Below are positions 52,551 to 61,496 of a stretch of DNA of 64,000 bases, piece by piece. Location: the NCBI GenBank assembly GCA_049610565.1, contig JBMYZR010000004.1:1-64000 (forward strand), read 5' to 3'. Every line of letters starts with the position of its first letter. The first letter of the stretch is position 1. The notes beneath the pieces are model-generated. The model was not told where the DNA came from. It worked only from the letters and a program-made list of their open reading frames with translations, and did no database searches. Position numbers and translations under genes: made by a program. This DNA comes from UBA8752 sp049610565. GTDB lineage: Bacteria; Bacteroidota; Bacteroidia; Flavobacteriales_D; Sanyastnellaceae.

Positions 52551-53528
52551 TCACAGGGTCCGGTCCTGCAGCAGGAAGTCCTTCACGTATTCCGTCACGC
52601 CCTCCTCGAGTGAGGTCATCGGTCGGTCATAGCCGATGCCGCGCAGCTTGGACAGGTCGGCCTCCGTGAAGTACTGATAGGTGTCCCGGATGTCTTCCGG
52701 GGTGTCAATGAAGCCGATGTTCTCCGGCACATCGAGCGCGTGGAACGTGGCGCGGGTCAAGTCGAGGAAGCTGCGGGCCTGGCCGGATCCGAGGTTGTAG
52801 AGCCCGCTGTCCTTCCGATGGTGCATCAGCCAGTGGCAGACGTCCACCACATCGCGCACGTACACGAAATCCCGGAGCTGCTCGCCGTCCGCATAATCGT
52901 CCCGGTGGCTGCGGAACAGCTTCATGCCGCCAGTCTTGCCGATCTGTCGGAAGGCGTGCATCACGACGGACGCCATGCGGCCCTTGTGGTATTCACCGGG
53001 GCCATAGACGTTGAAGAACTTCAGGCCGGCCCAGAAGTAGGGCGCCCGGTGCGCCTCCGCCTCGGCGAGCGCCCATTTGTCGAAGTCCTGCTTGCTGTCG
53101 CCATATGGATTGAGCGGCTTCAAGCGGTCCACGCCATCGTGCGCGTCGCTGTATCCGTGCTCCCCGGCGCCGTAGGTGGCTGCGCTCGAGGCGTAGACCA
53201 GCGGCAGGCCGTGCTGCACACAGAGCCGCCAGATGGCCTGGCTGTAGTGGAGGTTGAGCCGGTCGAACAGGGCGCGGTCCTGTTCCGTCGTGTCGGTTCG
53301 GGCGCCGAGGTGGAAGACGAACTGGACCTGGTTGGCGTTGGCCTCGAGCCACGCCGGGAAATCCGCCCGGTCCACCCGCTCCGCGCAGGTCCGCGTTTCG
53401 TGGTTCCTCGCCTTGTCGGGCCTCGATTGGAAGTCGTCGACGAGGACCAGATCCTTGAATCCCTCCTCGTTGAGGCGCGCAGCCAATGCACTTCCAATGA
53501 ACCCGGCGGCCCCCGTGATGGTAATCAT
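52551..53528 (-). CDS. hldD: ADP-L-glycero-D-manno-heptose 6-epimerase
   Basis: A 325-residue SDR. NAD(P) binding is ITITGAAGFIGSALAARL, the catalytic Y-x-x-x-K is in NPYGDSKQDFDKWAL, and the family segments VFHLGARTDTTEQD, GLKFFNVYGPGEYHKGRMAS and QLRDFVYVRDVVDV are all present. It makes the heptose donor precursor of LPS core, fitting the GT9 and WaaA genes. ATG 53528 is 4 nt after a TACCTTCG box on the minus strand, which overlaps the queD box on the other strand. Confidence 0.94.
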   Translation of the reverse strand: MITITGAAGFIGSALAARLNEEGFKDLVLVDDFQSRPDKARNHETRTCAERVDRADFPAWLEANANQVQFVFHLGARTDTTEQDRALFDRLNLHYSQAIWRLCVQHGLPLVYASSAATYGAGEHGYSDAHDGVDRLKPLNPYGDSKQDFDKWALAEAEAHRAPYFWAGLKFFNVYGPGEYHKGRMASVVMHAFRQIGKTGGMKLFRSHRDDYADGEQLRDFVYVRDVVDVCHWLMHHRKDSGLYNLGSGQARSFLDLTRATFHALDVPENIGFIDTPEDIRDTYQYFTEADLSKLRGIGYDRPMTSLEEGVTEYVKDFLLQDRTL

Positions 53529-53532
53529 GGTG

Positions 53533-53546
53533 CGAAGGTACTTTCG
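53533..53546. promoter_or_regulatory. overlapping divergent -7 boxes (hldD and queD)
   Basis: TACCTTCG on the minus strand (53533-53540) and TACTTTCG on the plus strand (53539-53546) share the central TA. Together they lie in the near-perfect palindrome TGCGAAGGTACTTTCGCA (53531-53548). The start codons are 53528 (minus) and 53558 (plus). Confidence 0.55.
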
Positions 53547-53557
53547 CACCCCGCCCC

Positions 53558-53980
53558 ATGAAATACGTCTACGTTACCCGCCGCGCCCGATTCAATGCCG
53601 CCCACAAGCTGTGGAACGACAACTGGTCCGAGGAGAAGAACCTCGAGGTCTTCGGCAAATGCGCCAACCCCAACTGGCATGGCCACAACTACGAGTTGCA
53701 CGTGACGCTCAAGGGCGTGCCCTCGGAGGAGACGGGCTATTGCATTGACCTGAAGGACCTGAAGGACATCATCAAGGAATACGTGGAGGAGCCGCTGGAC
53801 CACCGCAACATCAACCTCGATGTTCCGTGGATGAAGGGGGTCAGATCCTCCACCGAGAACCTGCTCATCGCCATCTGGGAGCAGCTCGAGGGGCCCATCG
53901 GCAAGACCGGGTGCTCCCTGCACCACATCCGGCTCTACGAGACCGAGAACAACTACGCCGACTACTACGGCGGAGAGTGA
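53558..53980 (+). CDS. queD: 6-pyruvoyl-tetrahydropterin synthase/QueD family
   Basis: A 140-residue T-fold enzyme. The zinc histidines are in RFNAAHKLW (His) and WHGHNYELHVTL (HGH), and the catalytic Cys lies in EVFGKCANPNWHGHNY. The Asp/His catalytic pair is in EPLDHRNINL. It most likely acts as 6-carboxytetrahydropterin synthase for queuosine, but a biopterin synthase role is possible. It is divergent from hldD with overlapping promoters. No other que genes are in the window. Confidence 0.88.
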   Translation: MKYVYVTRRARFNAAHKLWNDNWSEEKNLEVFGKCANPNWHGHNYELHVTLKGVPSEETGYCIDLKDLKDIIKEYVEEPLDHRNINLDVPWMKGVRSSTENLLIAIWEQLEGPIGKTGCSLHHIRLYETENNYADYYGGE

Positions 53981-54094
53981 GCGGACGGCCTTGACCCTTC
54001 GGGGTTCAGAACAATCCCCAAACCGGACGGGCTGCAGCCGACACCGGGTCGTCAGGGCCTGCGCCGTTCCAATTGGATTGTGCATTTTGCGGCC

Positions 54095-54841
54095 ATGACA
54101 CCTCAAGATCCTCCCCGCCTGTTCCAAGGCGGCCAGCCGTCTTCCGACTTCACCGGGGCTGCCCCCATCGTCACCGACGAGCGCGGCTTCATGAACGCGG
54201 TCTTCGGATGGATGGCCGCGGGCCTCTCCATCACGGGCGCCGTCGCGTGGTACTTCGCCACCAGTGGCGCCATCATGCTGATGTTCAGCGAGACGGGCGG
54301 AATGAACCTCTTCGGGTGGGCCGTGATGCTCGGGCCATTGGCGTTCATCCTGGCCATGAACTTCGGCCTGCAGCGCATGAGCGCGTCCACGTTGACCCTG
54401 CTCTTCGTGGCCTTCAGTGCGGTCATGGGGGCCTCGCTCAGCAGCATTTTCCTCGTCTATACCGGGTCGAGCATCATGCAGGTGTTCGGCATCACGGCCG
54501 GAACGTTCCTTGTGATGTCCATCCTCGGCTACACGACGTCCACCGACCTGAGTCGGATGGGCAGCCTGCTCTTCATGGCGCTCATCGGCATCATCATCGC
54601 CTCGGTGGTGAACTGGTTCCTGGCTTCGTCCGCCTTGGACTACGCCATCTCCGTGATGGGGGTCCTCATCTTCACCGGCCTCATCGCCTACGACACCCAG
54701 AAGCTGAAGCGCATTGCCGCCGGCGTCGAATACGGCAGCGAGACCGGGCGGAAGCTGGCCCTGCTCGGGGCCACGAGCCTCTACCTCGACTTCATCAACC
54801 TCTTCCTGTTCCTGCTGCGCCTGCTCGGCCGCCGGGACTGA
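54095..54841 (+). CDS. Bax inhibitor-1/YccA family membrane protein
   Basis: A 248-residue protein with seven hydrophobic helices of the BI-1/YbhL fold (calcium-leak channel-like proteins). Family marks are the second-helix region (FGWMAAGLSITGAVAWYF) and the C-terminal YLDFINLFLFLLRLLG. ATG 54095 lies 5 nt after GCATTTTG. The gene is followed by a strong terminator. The 114-base region before it shows no other feature. Confidence 0.9.
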   Translation: MTPQDPPRLFQGGQPSSDFTGAAPIVTDERGFMNAVFGWMAAGLSITGAVAWYFATSGAIMLMFSETGGMNLFGWAVMLGPLAFILAMNFGLQRMSASTLTLLFVAFSAVMGASLSSIFLVYTGSSIMQVFGITAGTFLVMSILGYTTSTDLSRMGSLLFMALIGIIIASVVNWFLASSALDYAISVMGVLIFTGLIAYDTQKLKRIAAGVEYGSETGRKLALLGATSLYLDFINLFLFLLRLLGRRD

Positions 54842-54858
54842 ACGGAACACCCTTCGTG

Positions 54859-54890
54859 AAAAAGGCGGCCTTCATCGGGCCGCCTTTTTT
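54859..54890. terminator. terminator after the Bax-inhibitor gene
   Basis: AAAGGCGGCC and GGCCGCCTTTTTT form a GC-rich stem with a short loop and T run. On the other strand it follows directly after the stop of the lipoprotein gene at 54890, so it probably serves both. Confidence 0.9.
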
Positions 54891-55390
54891 CATTCGGTGA
54901 GGAAAATCGTGACGGGGTCACCGAACTCATCGGGCTCCCATTCCGTGACGCCGTACTGCATGCTGCCGGCCAATGTGGTGTCACTCACCCGCCTCAACAC
55001 CATTCCGTCGTGTTGGCCATTGGGGTTGCCGATCGTGCAGTGGATGCGACAGTCGATGATGTCGGTGTCGAGCGTGTAGGTGGTGGTGCCCATCAGGTCC
55101 AACGTCAGGTGGCCCTCACTGAAGGTGGCGGCGTGTCCCATGTCGACACCCTGCCACGTGAACCGATAGGCGGTGTCCAATGCCACCCCGAATTCCGCGA
55201 GGTCCTGCCAGCAATCCGGCAGGTTCATGTCGACGGGGGAAGACGTGTCCAGGGGGCAGTCACAATCCAGCTCCACCGGAGTGCCGGGCTCCACCGAATC
55301 GCACGGCTCGACGGTCTCCTGCGTGCACCCGAAGATGCCGACTGCCACGAGAGCGGCCAGCAGGGAGGCAAACGGGATGCGGGACACCAT
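54890..55390 (-). CDS. lipoprotein of unknown function
   Basis: A 166-residue protein with a lipobox (LLAALVAVGIFGC). Mature part is acidic with several Cys (CDSVEPGTPVELDCDCPLD; DIIDCRIHCTIG) and beta-like strands (HLTLDLMGTTTYTLDTD). No family recognised. ATG 55390 overlaps the stop of the deiminase gene as TGATG, so the two are co-translated; the lipoprotein may work with the deiminase, which is inference. Confidence 0.7.
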   Translation of the reverse strand: MVSRIPFASLLAALVAVGIFGCTQETVEPCDSVEPGTPVELDCDCPLDTSSPVDMNLPDCWQDLAEFGVALDTAYRFTWQGVDMGHAATFSEGHLTLDLMGTTTYTLDTDIIDCRIHCTIGNPNGQHDGMVLRRVSDTTLAGSMQYGVTEWEPDEFGDPVTIFLTE

Positions 55391-57192
55391 CAGCGGACCA
55401 TGAGACGCTGGGACCACAGTCCGCGGCCCTCGACCTCGAGGGTCAGCACATAGGCACCGGCGACCAGCGGCGCGGCGTCGATGAAGTGCTTGCTGACGCC
55501 CGCCGGAAGCTGGCCCTCAAAGAGCACAGCGACCTCGCGGCCGGCTGCGTCGCGCAAGGCGATGCGGCCCCGGGCTGCACGGCTGAGCTCCACCGGCACG
55601 CAGGTGATGGCGGAGGCGGGATTCGGGAAGGCGGGCTGGAAGCCGGCGAAGGCGGGGACATCGTCGAGTCCATTGACCACGATCTCACCCACCCGGAACG
55701 GCCAGTAGCCCTCGGGCGCGGGCATCGGGCGGTCCTGCGTCTTGCCGCTTACGGAGGTCGCTTCGACATAGTACTGCACGTCGCTGCCCTCGGCCTGCGC
55801 GGGGATGTCGGCGGACCACATGTCGTCCGCGCCGGCGGTCATGGCCACCTCGTTGTAGGCCGTCTCACCAGCCAGGCGCCAGAAGAGGCGGGCGGAGTCG
55901 ATGCCGGACCGGTGCTGGATCAGCGCCTCCACCGGGTAGGGGTTGACCGTGTCCTCCGTGTCGTCGAGGGGTTGGTGGCTGATGAGGAGCGGATCCTCCA
56001 CGCCGACGCTGTGCGTGATGCAGTGGATGGCGCCGCTGGCGGAGATGATCTGGTTGCAGTCGATGCCGACCACATTGTACCCCGGCAGGGCGGCTTCGTA
56101 GATCGCAATGGCGGTGGTGTCGTACTCCTCGTAGTAGGTCGGCATGAGGATGGTGTTGTTGACGAACACCGAGTTCGTGTAGGTCATGTAGTCACCGCCT
56201 TCATCCGGGTATCCACCGCCCCATCCCGGCTCTGGCGGAGAGGGAATGCGCACGACGTCGTATGGGGTGCCGAAAACGCTGTTGTGGTTGGCGAGCACGT
56301 ATTCGAGGTTGGCCTCGATCTGCGGGCCGTCGGCCACGCCCTCCGGGTACTCGGCCATGAGAATGGTCTCCTCGTCGAGCAGCTTCATGTGCATGTCGAT
56401 GTGGTGGATGCCGTCGTAGGGCAGGTTCTCCATTCGCACGTAGGTGTGGAGGCCCATGAAGTCGGCGAGGATGCCCTCGATCTCCTCCACGCTCTGGTCG
56501 GGGTATTGGGTGCCCCACCAGGTGTTGCCGCCGCTGTTCTCATCCACGATGAGGTTGGAGGCGAATCCGGTGCCGAATCCGTCGCTCATGAAGTTGCCCC
56601 CGGTGTTCATCAGGTCGTAGGGATCGGCCGTGGTCTCGTACAGGTCGATGCCCATCTGGTCCGCGATGACCTGGGGAGAGGCGTCGTCCTCGGGACGGGG
56701 GCGGTTGTAGATCCAGTCCACGATGATCCGGTCGTCCACTCCGTTGCCGTACACCGTGTTCGGGCCATAGTCGCGGATCCACACCGTGTTCATGGCGTTG
56801 TCGAGGATGGTGATGTTGTCCAGGCTGGCTGCGGGACCGCCGTTGTTGCTCGAGGTGAGGTAATCCTCGACGTCGTTGGCGTAGCTGGTCAGGATGATGA
56901 CCTCGCATTCCTGCGCCGCATTGACCACAATCTGCTTCTCGATGGAGCTGTAGCCTTCCCATCCCACACAGAGGACCTCGATTTCCTCCCATTCGGCCAT
57001 GGTGCGCAGGTTGTCGAACGCCGGCGGGGTGGTTTCCCCACGGGTGACGGGGGCGTCGAAGCTGTGCGTCTCGTAGTACTGGACCTCGCGGGGGTCCGCA
57101 CCGTGGGTCAGGGGGTCATCGAGGCGCTGGGCCCATCCGAGGACAGGGAGGAGCAGGCCAAACAACAGCAGGAGGGAAGAGGACGGTTTCAT
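55390..57192 (-). CDS. secreted peptidylarginine/agmatine deiminase-like enzyme with T9SS tail
   Basis: A 600-residue exported enzyme of the guanidine-modifying superfamily (Porphyromonas-type PAD). Signal peptide ends at GWAQ. The catalytic residues are visible: Asp in TVWIRDYGPNTV, His and Asp in GIHHIDMHMKLLDEE, and Cys in ASGAIHCITHSVGV. The arginine/agmatine domain spans about 65-430. An Ig-like segment follows, then a T9SS type A sorting domain (about 525-600: AFPNPASA ... GAYVLTLEVEGRGLWSQRLM). It probably deiminates peptidyl-arginine or agmatine at the surface. TACCTTGA on the minus strand (57212-57219) may be a -7 box. Confidence 0.88.
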   Translation of the reverse strand: MKPSSSLLLLFGLLLPVLGWAQRLDDPLTHGADPREVQYYETHSFDAPVTRGETTPPAFDNLRTMAEWEEIEVLCVGWEGYSSIEKQIVVNAAQECEVIILTSYANDVEDYLTSSNNGGPAASLDNITILDNAMNTVWIRDYGPNTVYGNGVDDRIIVDWIYNRPRPEDDASPQVIADQMGIDLYETTADPYDLMNTGGNFMSDGFGTGFASNLIVDENSGGNTWWGTQYPDQSVEEIEGILADFMGLHTYVRMENLPYDGIHHIDMHMKLLDEETILMAEYPEGVADGPQIEANLEYVLANHNSVFGTPYDVVRIPSPPEPGWGGGYPDEGGDYMTYTNSVFVNNTILMPTYYEEYDTTAIAIYEAALPGYNVVGIDCNQIISASGAIHCITHSVGVEDPLLISHQPLDDTEDTVNPYPVEALIQHRSGIDSARLFWRLAGETAYNEVAMTAGADDMWSADIPAQAEGSDVQYYVEATSVSGKTQDRPMPAPEGYWPFRVGEIVVNGLDDVPAFAGFQPAFPNPASAITCVPVELSRAARGRIALRDAAGREVAVLFEGQLPAGVSKHFIDAAPLVAGAYVLTLEVEGRGLWSQRLMVR

Positions 57193-57233
57193 GGTCTCAG
57201 GTTTCGGATGTCAAGGTAACGCTGCCCCCAAGC

Positions 57234-57273
57234 AAAAGGTGGCTCCGGGGCACGATGCGCCAAAGCCACCTTT
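57234..57273 (-). terminator. terminator after the TonB-like lipoprotein
   Basis: AAAAGGTGGCT and AGCCACCTTT form an imperfect-looped 10-bp stem just after the stop at 57289 on the minus strand. It separates this gene from the deiminase operon. Confidence 0.65.
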
Positions 57274-57288
57274 CGTCAGGGGGAGGGG

Positions 57289-57711
57289 TCACTGCTTGAA
57301 GAAGATGGGCAGGGTGATCGTGGTGGCGATTGGCTGGCCCTCCTTCATGGCGGGCGTCCAATTCGGCATGGCCTCGGCGGCGGCGATGGCCGCGCTGTCC
57401 AAAGCGGGGTGGAGCGGTTGGATGACGTGGGCGTTGGTCACGGCTCCGGTCTCGGAGATCGTGAACTCCACAAAGACTTTGCCCTCCACACCGTCGGCCT
57501 TGGCCGCTTCGGGGTAGGTCACTTGACCGGCAATGAACTCCATCACCTTTCCGGCGCCACCGGGGAATTCTGCGGAAACGACATCGGGTGTCGTCTGCTC
57601 CGTCGGGTTCTGGGTGTCAGCGGATTCACCGCCTTCGGCACAGGCGGACATCATGAAAGCGGTAAAGGCCACGGCACTGAGGCCGAGGGCGATGCGGGTG
57701 AAACGAATCAT
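57289..57711 (-). CDS. lipoprotein with TonB C-terminal domain
   Basis: A 140-residue protein with a lipobox (FTAFMMSAC) and a TonB-type C-terminal domain: YPEAAKADGVEGKVFVEFTI and AIAAAEAMPNWTPAMKEGQP. Stand-alone TonB-domain lipoproteins are common in Bacteroidota, and their partners are usually unknown. Attachment to a membrane by lipid rather than by a TM helix is unusual for energy transduction. ATG 57711 lies 4 nt after TATTTTCG. Confidence 0.82.
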   Translation of the reverse strand: MIRFTRIALGLSAVAFTAFMMSACAEGGESADTQNPTEQTTPDVVSAEFPGGAGKVMEFIAGQVTYPEAAKADGVEGKVFVEFTISETGAVTNAHVIQPLHPALDSAAIAAAEAMPNWTPAMKEGQPIATTITLPIFFKQ

Positions 57712-57715
57712 GGTC

Positions 57716-57723
57716 CGAAAATA
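57716..57723 (-). promoter_or_regulatory. -7-like box TATTTTCG, 4 nt before a TonB-like gene
   Basis: TATTTTCG on the minus strand, then GACC and ATG at 57711. It matches the leaderless pattern. Confidence 0.45.
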
Positions 57724-57766
57724 GACGATGACGGCAAGCCGTGCGGCCGGGCCGGTCAACTCGGGG

Positions 57767-58456
57767 TCAGCCGATGGCGTCGAGCACCCGGGTGACGGTG
57801 TCGGCATCCACGTCGTGGACGCCCTCGAACGTGTGGAGCCGAATCCGGTCGGGGTCCCCTCCGGCCTCCGCCCAAGCCTCCTCCGCCGTCCGGAACCGAG
57901 AGGCGGGGTCCTGGATGTACGGGTCGTCCGTGCCCACCAACACGTCGAGGGCAGGCCCGCCGGAGAGGTCGCCGTCCAACGCCTTCAGATCGGGCGGAAT
58001 CACGCCGCTGTGGGCAATGAGCCCGTCCCAGCTGTCCGCACCGCCCTGGCCGAGGGCAGCCCACCGCAGCGCAGTGGAGGCGCCCTGCGAGAAGCCGAGG
58101 AGCACGCGAAGCCCTGCGCCCGACCCGGCGTCCGGTTCGGCATCCAGCTGGGCGCGCAAGGCGTCGAGGAACCGCATTTGATCCGCGATGTCGTCGAGCC
58201 GGGCCTCCCGGGTCATCCAGCTGGCCCCCACGCGGCCATCGGTTCCCTTCAGGTAGAAGCGGTGCGCCCCTTCCGGCGCCACCACCCGCCAGCCGGCATT
58301 GACCTGCGCCTGGAACTTCCGGATGAAGAACGCGGGCAACTGGCCATAGCCGTGGAGGACGTAGAGCGTGCCGCGCAGCGCGACCCCGTCGGGCGGGGTG
58401 CTGGTCCACCACCGGGCCGTGCGCGGCACGGTCAACGTGTGCGGGGAGGCGTCCAT
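57767..58456 (-). CDS. alpha/beta hydrolase (carboxylesterase/phospholipase type)
   Basis: A 229-residue hydrolase. The oxyanion region is YVLHGYGQLPAFFI, the nucleophile Ser is in LLGFSQGASTALRW, Asp in LVGTDDPYI and His in FEGVHDVDADTV, a complete triad of the carboxylesterase 2/LysoPL type. It is cytoplasmic (no signal). ATG 58456 overlaps the stop of the lipoprotein gene (TGATG); it is the last gene of the pcrA operon. Substrate unknown. Confidence 0.85.
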   Translation of the reverse strand: MDASPHTLTVPRTARWWTSTPPDGVALRGTLYVLHGYGQLPAFFIRKFQAQVNAGWRVVAPEGAHRFYLKGTDGRVGASWMTREARLDDIADQMRFLDALRAQLDAEPDAGSGAGLRVLLGFSQGASTALRWAALGQGGADSWDGLIAHSGVIPPDLKALDGDLSGGPALDVLVGTDDPYIQDPASRFRTAEEAWAEAGGDPDRIRLHTFEGVHDVDADTVTRVLDAIG

Positions 58457-59121
58457 CACCAGGCGAGGTCGAGGGTGACGGCGCCAAAGGCCGGGCAGAA
58501 CACCGAGTCGATGAACAGGCCGTCGGGTTGGCCGATGAGGGCCACATCGAGGTCGGCACCCCACGTCATCCAACGGTCGCCGTGCATGAGGCAGGACCAG
58601 CTGGAATCCGCACCGACGCCTTCGAGGAGGACCTGCTCGGTGTCGCAGCACGCACAGGGAAAGTCCTCGCCGAGGTTGAACCGCATGACGTCCGTGCTGT
58701 CTTCCGGCGGAAGGCTCGCGAGGTTCACGTGCAGCGTGCACACCGCGGCCATGGACAGCGGCAGGGCAATGGGGACGTTGGGCAACAGGTCGTCCGGATC
58801 CAACTCGCCGGCGAGGGGGAAGTGGCGGTCGGCCGCGGCCGTCCACCGGAGCGAGTAGCTGCTCCGGCGCTCGAACTCCGCAGTGAACAGGCCGGCCTCA
58901 TCGGACACGGCTTGGGCCACCTGTTCCTCGGCCTGCAGGGCCCCGTCGAGGACGGCCCGCTCGAACAGGGACCATTGGGCCCCCTCAATGGGCGCTCCGG
59001 AAGGCGCGGTCGAGGCCTCTCCTTCGACCCGCAGGGAAATGGGCTCGGACGTCCGGTTGCACCCCAGCAGGGCGAGCGACACCACGAGGGCCAGCGTGGC
59101 CGGAACAACAGGGGCGCGCAT
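58456..59121 (-). CDS. lipoprotein of unknown function in the pcrA operon
   Basis: A 221-residue protein with a lipobox (TLALVVSLALLGC). Mature part looks beta-rich (FERRSSYSLRWTAAADRHF) and has a tight CACCD cluster (FPCACCDTEQVLLEG). No family recognised. Both its ends overlap neighbours by one base (TGATG with pcrA and with the hydrolase), so it is embedded in this operon although the genes seem unrelated. Confidence 0.68.
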   Translation of the reverse strand: MRAPVVPATLALVVSLALLGCNRTSEPISLRVEGEASTAPSGAPIEGAQWSLFERAVLDGALQAEEQVAQAVSDEAGLFTAEFERRSSYSLRWTAAADRHFPLAGELDPDDLLPNVPIALPLSMAAVCTLHVNLASLPPEDSTDVMRFNLGEDFPCACCDTEQVLLEGVGADSSWSCLMHGDRWMTWGADLDVALIGQPDGLFIDSVFCPAFGAVTLDLAW

Positions 59122-61415
59122 CAGAGGACCTCGAGTTTGGCGAACTTGAGCAGGAGCTGCTTCTGCCCGGCCGAAGGAAAGAACACCGTCGCTTTCACAT
59201 TGGGCTCCTGGCCTTCGAGCTTGAGCACCTTCCCCTTGCCGAAGCGGGCATGCTTCACCTCCACACCGGGCGCGATCGCACCCGACGAGGCGGGGGCGCC
59301 TGCCGGGTCGGCATTCCCGCCAGCGGGGGCCGAGGCCACCTTCTTCATGCCCGGCTTGGGCGGGGTGGCCGCACGCGTGCCTGAGGGCATGGGCTTGTAG
59401 AACGAGGTGCGCGCCGTGTTGAAGTCAAAGGGTTCGGGCCGCTTCGCGCTCACCGTCGGCAGGTTGAGGTACTGTTCGTCAATCTCCTCGATGAACCGGG
59501 ACGGTTCGTTCTGGATCAATTGGCCCCACCGGTAGCGCGTCAAGGCGTAACTCAGCGTGGCTTTCTTCTCCGCCCGGGTCAGGGCGACATAGAACAGCCG
59601 GCGCTCTTCTTCCAGTTCCTCGCGGGTGTTCAAGGCCATCTGGCTGGGGAACAGGTTCTCCTCGAGGCCCACTACATATATGTAAGGGTACTCCAGCCCC
59701 TTGGCCGCGTGGATGGTCATCAGCGAGACCTTGTCGTCGTCCCCGTCGTCCTGGTCCGCGTCGGTCAGGAGCGCCACGTCCACGAGGAAGTCGCCCATCG
59801 TGCGGACGGCATCGGGGTTGGCCGGGTCAATCTCATCCGAGAATTCCTTCATGCCCGCGAGCAGCTCCTCCACGTTCTCATAGCGCGCAACGCCTTCCGG
59901 TGTCTTGTCCTTGTGCAGCTCCCGGAGGAGGTTGGTGTGCTGGGCAATGTGGTGGCCGAGGTCAAAGGCGGTGGCCGTCTCGAGGCGGGTCGCGAAGCCG
60001 GACACCATCGTGGCGAAGTCCTGCAACTTGCCCCAGGCGGCGCCCTTCAGGTCCTCGGGTTTCTTGAGCGGGTCCTGCAGGACCTCCCACAGCGCACATT
60101 CGTGGTGGGCGGCGGCCACGGTCAGCCGGTCCATCGTGGTCTTGCCGATGCCGCGGGCCGGATAGTTGACCACCCGCTTGAAGCTCTCGTCGTCGGCCGG
60201 GTTGGCCGTCAGGCGGAAGTAGGCAATGAGGTCCTTGATCTCCTTGCGCTGGTAGAAGCTCAGGCCTCCATAGATGCGGTAGGGGATGTTCCGCTTGCGC
60301 AATTGCTCCTCGAAGGCACGGCTCTGCGCATTGGTCCGGTACAGGATGGCAAAATCCTGATGGCGGGCCCGCTCCCTCGACCGGGTGGTCAGGATGCCGT
60401 CGGCGACATGGCTGCCCTCGTCGTTGTCACTCAGGGCCCGGTGGACGTCAATCTTCTCCCCGTCGTCGTTGCCGGTCCACACTTCCTTCTGGATCTGGTC
60501 CTGGTTCTTGGCGATGATGGTGTTGGCCGCCTCGACGATGGTCTTCGTGCTCCGGTAGTTCTGCTCGAGCTTGTAGACGACGCAGTCCGGGTAGTCCCGT
60601 TGGAAGTTGAGGATGTTCTGGATGTTGGCGCCCCGGAAGCTGTAGATGCTCTGGGCATCGTCCCCGACGACACAGACGTTCTCGCGCGCGGCACCCAGCT
60701 GGCGGATGATGAGGTACTGGGCGAAGTTGGTGTCCTGATACTCGTCGACGAGGATGAAGGAGAACTTCTGCTGGTACTTGTGGAGCAGGTCGGGAAAATC
60801 CCGGAGCAGGATGTTGGTCTTGAAGAGAAGGTCGTCAAAGTCCATGGCCCCCGAGCGCTGGAGCCTCAGGTTGTATCCGGCATAGATCTCGGCGATGCGG
60901 GGCCGACCGGCCTGCTGGTCCTCGCCCATGATGTCCGGGTTGGCGGCATAATCCTGCGGACCGATGAGGTTGTTCTTGGCACCGGAGATCCGGCCGTGGA
61001 TGGCGTTGGGCTTGTAGAGCTTGTCGTCGAGACCGAGTCCCTTGATGACATCCTTGATGACGCTCCGGCTGTCCTGTGTGTCGTAGATGGTGAAGTTGGA
61101 CGGGTAGTTGATGCGGTCCGCCTCGATCCGCAAAATGCGCGCAAAGACCGAGTGGAAGGTGCCCATCCAGATGTTGCGGGCTTCGGCATCCCCGACAATC
61201 TTGCCGATGCGGCCCTTCATTTCGCGCGCGGCCTTGTTGGTGAAGGTCAGCGCGAGAATGGAGAACGGATCGACCCCTTGGTCGATGAGGTGGGCGATGC
61301 GGTGGGTGAGGACACGGGTCTTGCCTGAACCGGCTCCGGCCACCACCATCATCGGCCCTTCAATGTGGCCTGCTGCGGCCCTTTGTGCGTCGTTCAGTCC
61401 CTCGAGCATCTCCAT
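59121..61415 (-). CDS. pcrA: UvrD/PcrA superfamily I DNA helicase
   Basis: A 764-residue 3'-5' helicase. Motif I is MVVAGAGSGKTRVLTHRIAH, motif II VDEYQDTNFAQYLII, motif III GDDAQSIYSFRGAN, motif IV region LEQNYRST, motif V TIHAAKGLEYPYIYVVG, motif VI YVALTRAEKKATLSYA. The C-terminal tail (about 690-764) carries the GVEVKHARFGKGKVLKLEGQ RNA-polymerase-binding Tudor-like segment found in PcrA. It acts in DNA repair and replication restart. The start is ATG 61415, 4 nt after a perfect TACTTTTG. Confidence 0.95.
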   Translation of the reverse strand: MEMLEGLNDAQRAAAGHIEGPMMVVAGAGSGKTRVLTHRIAHLIDQGVDPFSILALTFTNKAAREMKGRIGKIVGDAEARNIWMGTFHSVFARILRIEADRINYPSNFTIYDTQDSRSVIKDVIKGLGLDDKLYKPNAIHGRISGAKNNLIGPQDYAANPDIMGEDQQAGRPRIAEIYAGYNLRLQRSGAMDFDDLLFKTNILLRDFPDLLHKYQQKFSFILVDEYQDTNFAQYLIIRQLGAARENVCVVGDDAQSIYSFRGANIQNILNFQRDYPDCVVYKLEQNYRSTKTIVEAANTIIAKNQDQIQKEVWTGNDDGEKIDVHRALSDNDEGSHVADGILTTRSRERARHQDFAILYRTNAQSRAFEEQLRKRNIPYRIYGGLSFYQRKEIKDLIAYFRLTANPADDESFKRVVNYPARGIGKTTMDRLTVAAAHHECALWEVLQDPLKKPEDLKGAAWGKLQDFATMVSGFATRLETATAFDLGHHIAQHTNLLRELHKDKTPEGVARYENVEELLAGMKEFSDEIDPANPDAVRTMGDFLVDVALLTDADQDDGDDDKVSLMTIHAAKGLEYPYIYVVGLEENLFPSQMALNTREELEEERRLFYVALTRAEKKATLSYALTRYRWGQLIQNEPSRFIEEIDEQYLNLPTVSAKRPEPFDFNTARTSFYKPMPSGTRAATPPKPGMKKVASAPAGGNADPAGAPASSGAIAPGVEVKHARFGKGKVLKLEGQEPNVKATVFFPSAGQKQLLLKFAKLEVL

Positions 61416-61419
61416 GTGT

Positions 61420-61427
61420 CAAAAGTA
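61420..61427 (-). promoter_or_regulatory. perfect -7 box TACTTTTG, 4 nt before pcrA
   Basis: TACTTTTG on the minus strand, followed by ACAC and ATG. This is the clearest leaderless-type signal in the window. Confidence 0.55.
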
Positions 61428-61496
61428 GCGGGATTGGGTTCCAGCACATTGGGTGGGGTTCACCGGATGCGGTGGAATCATCTGCACATTTCGATG

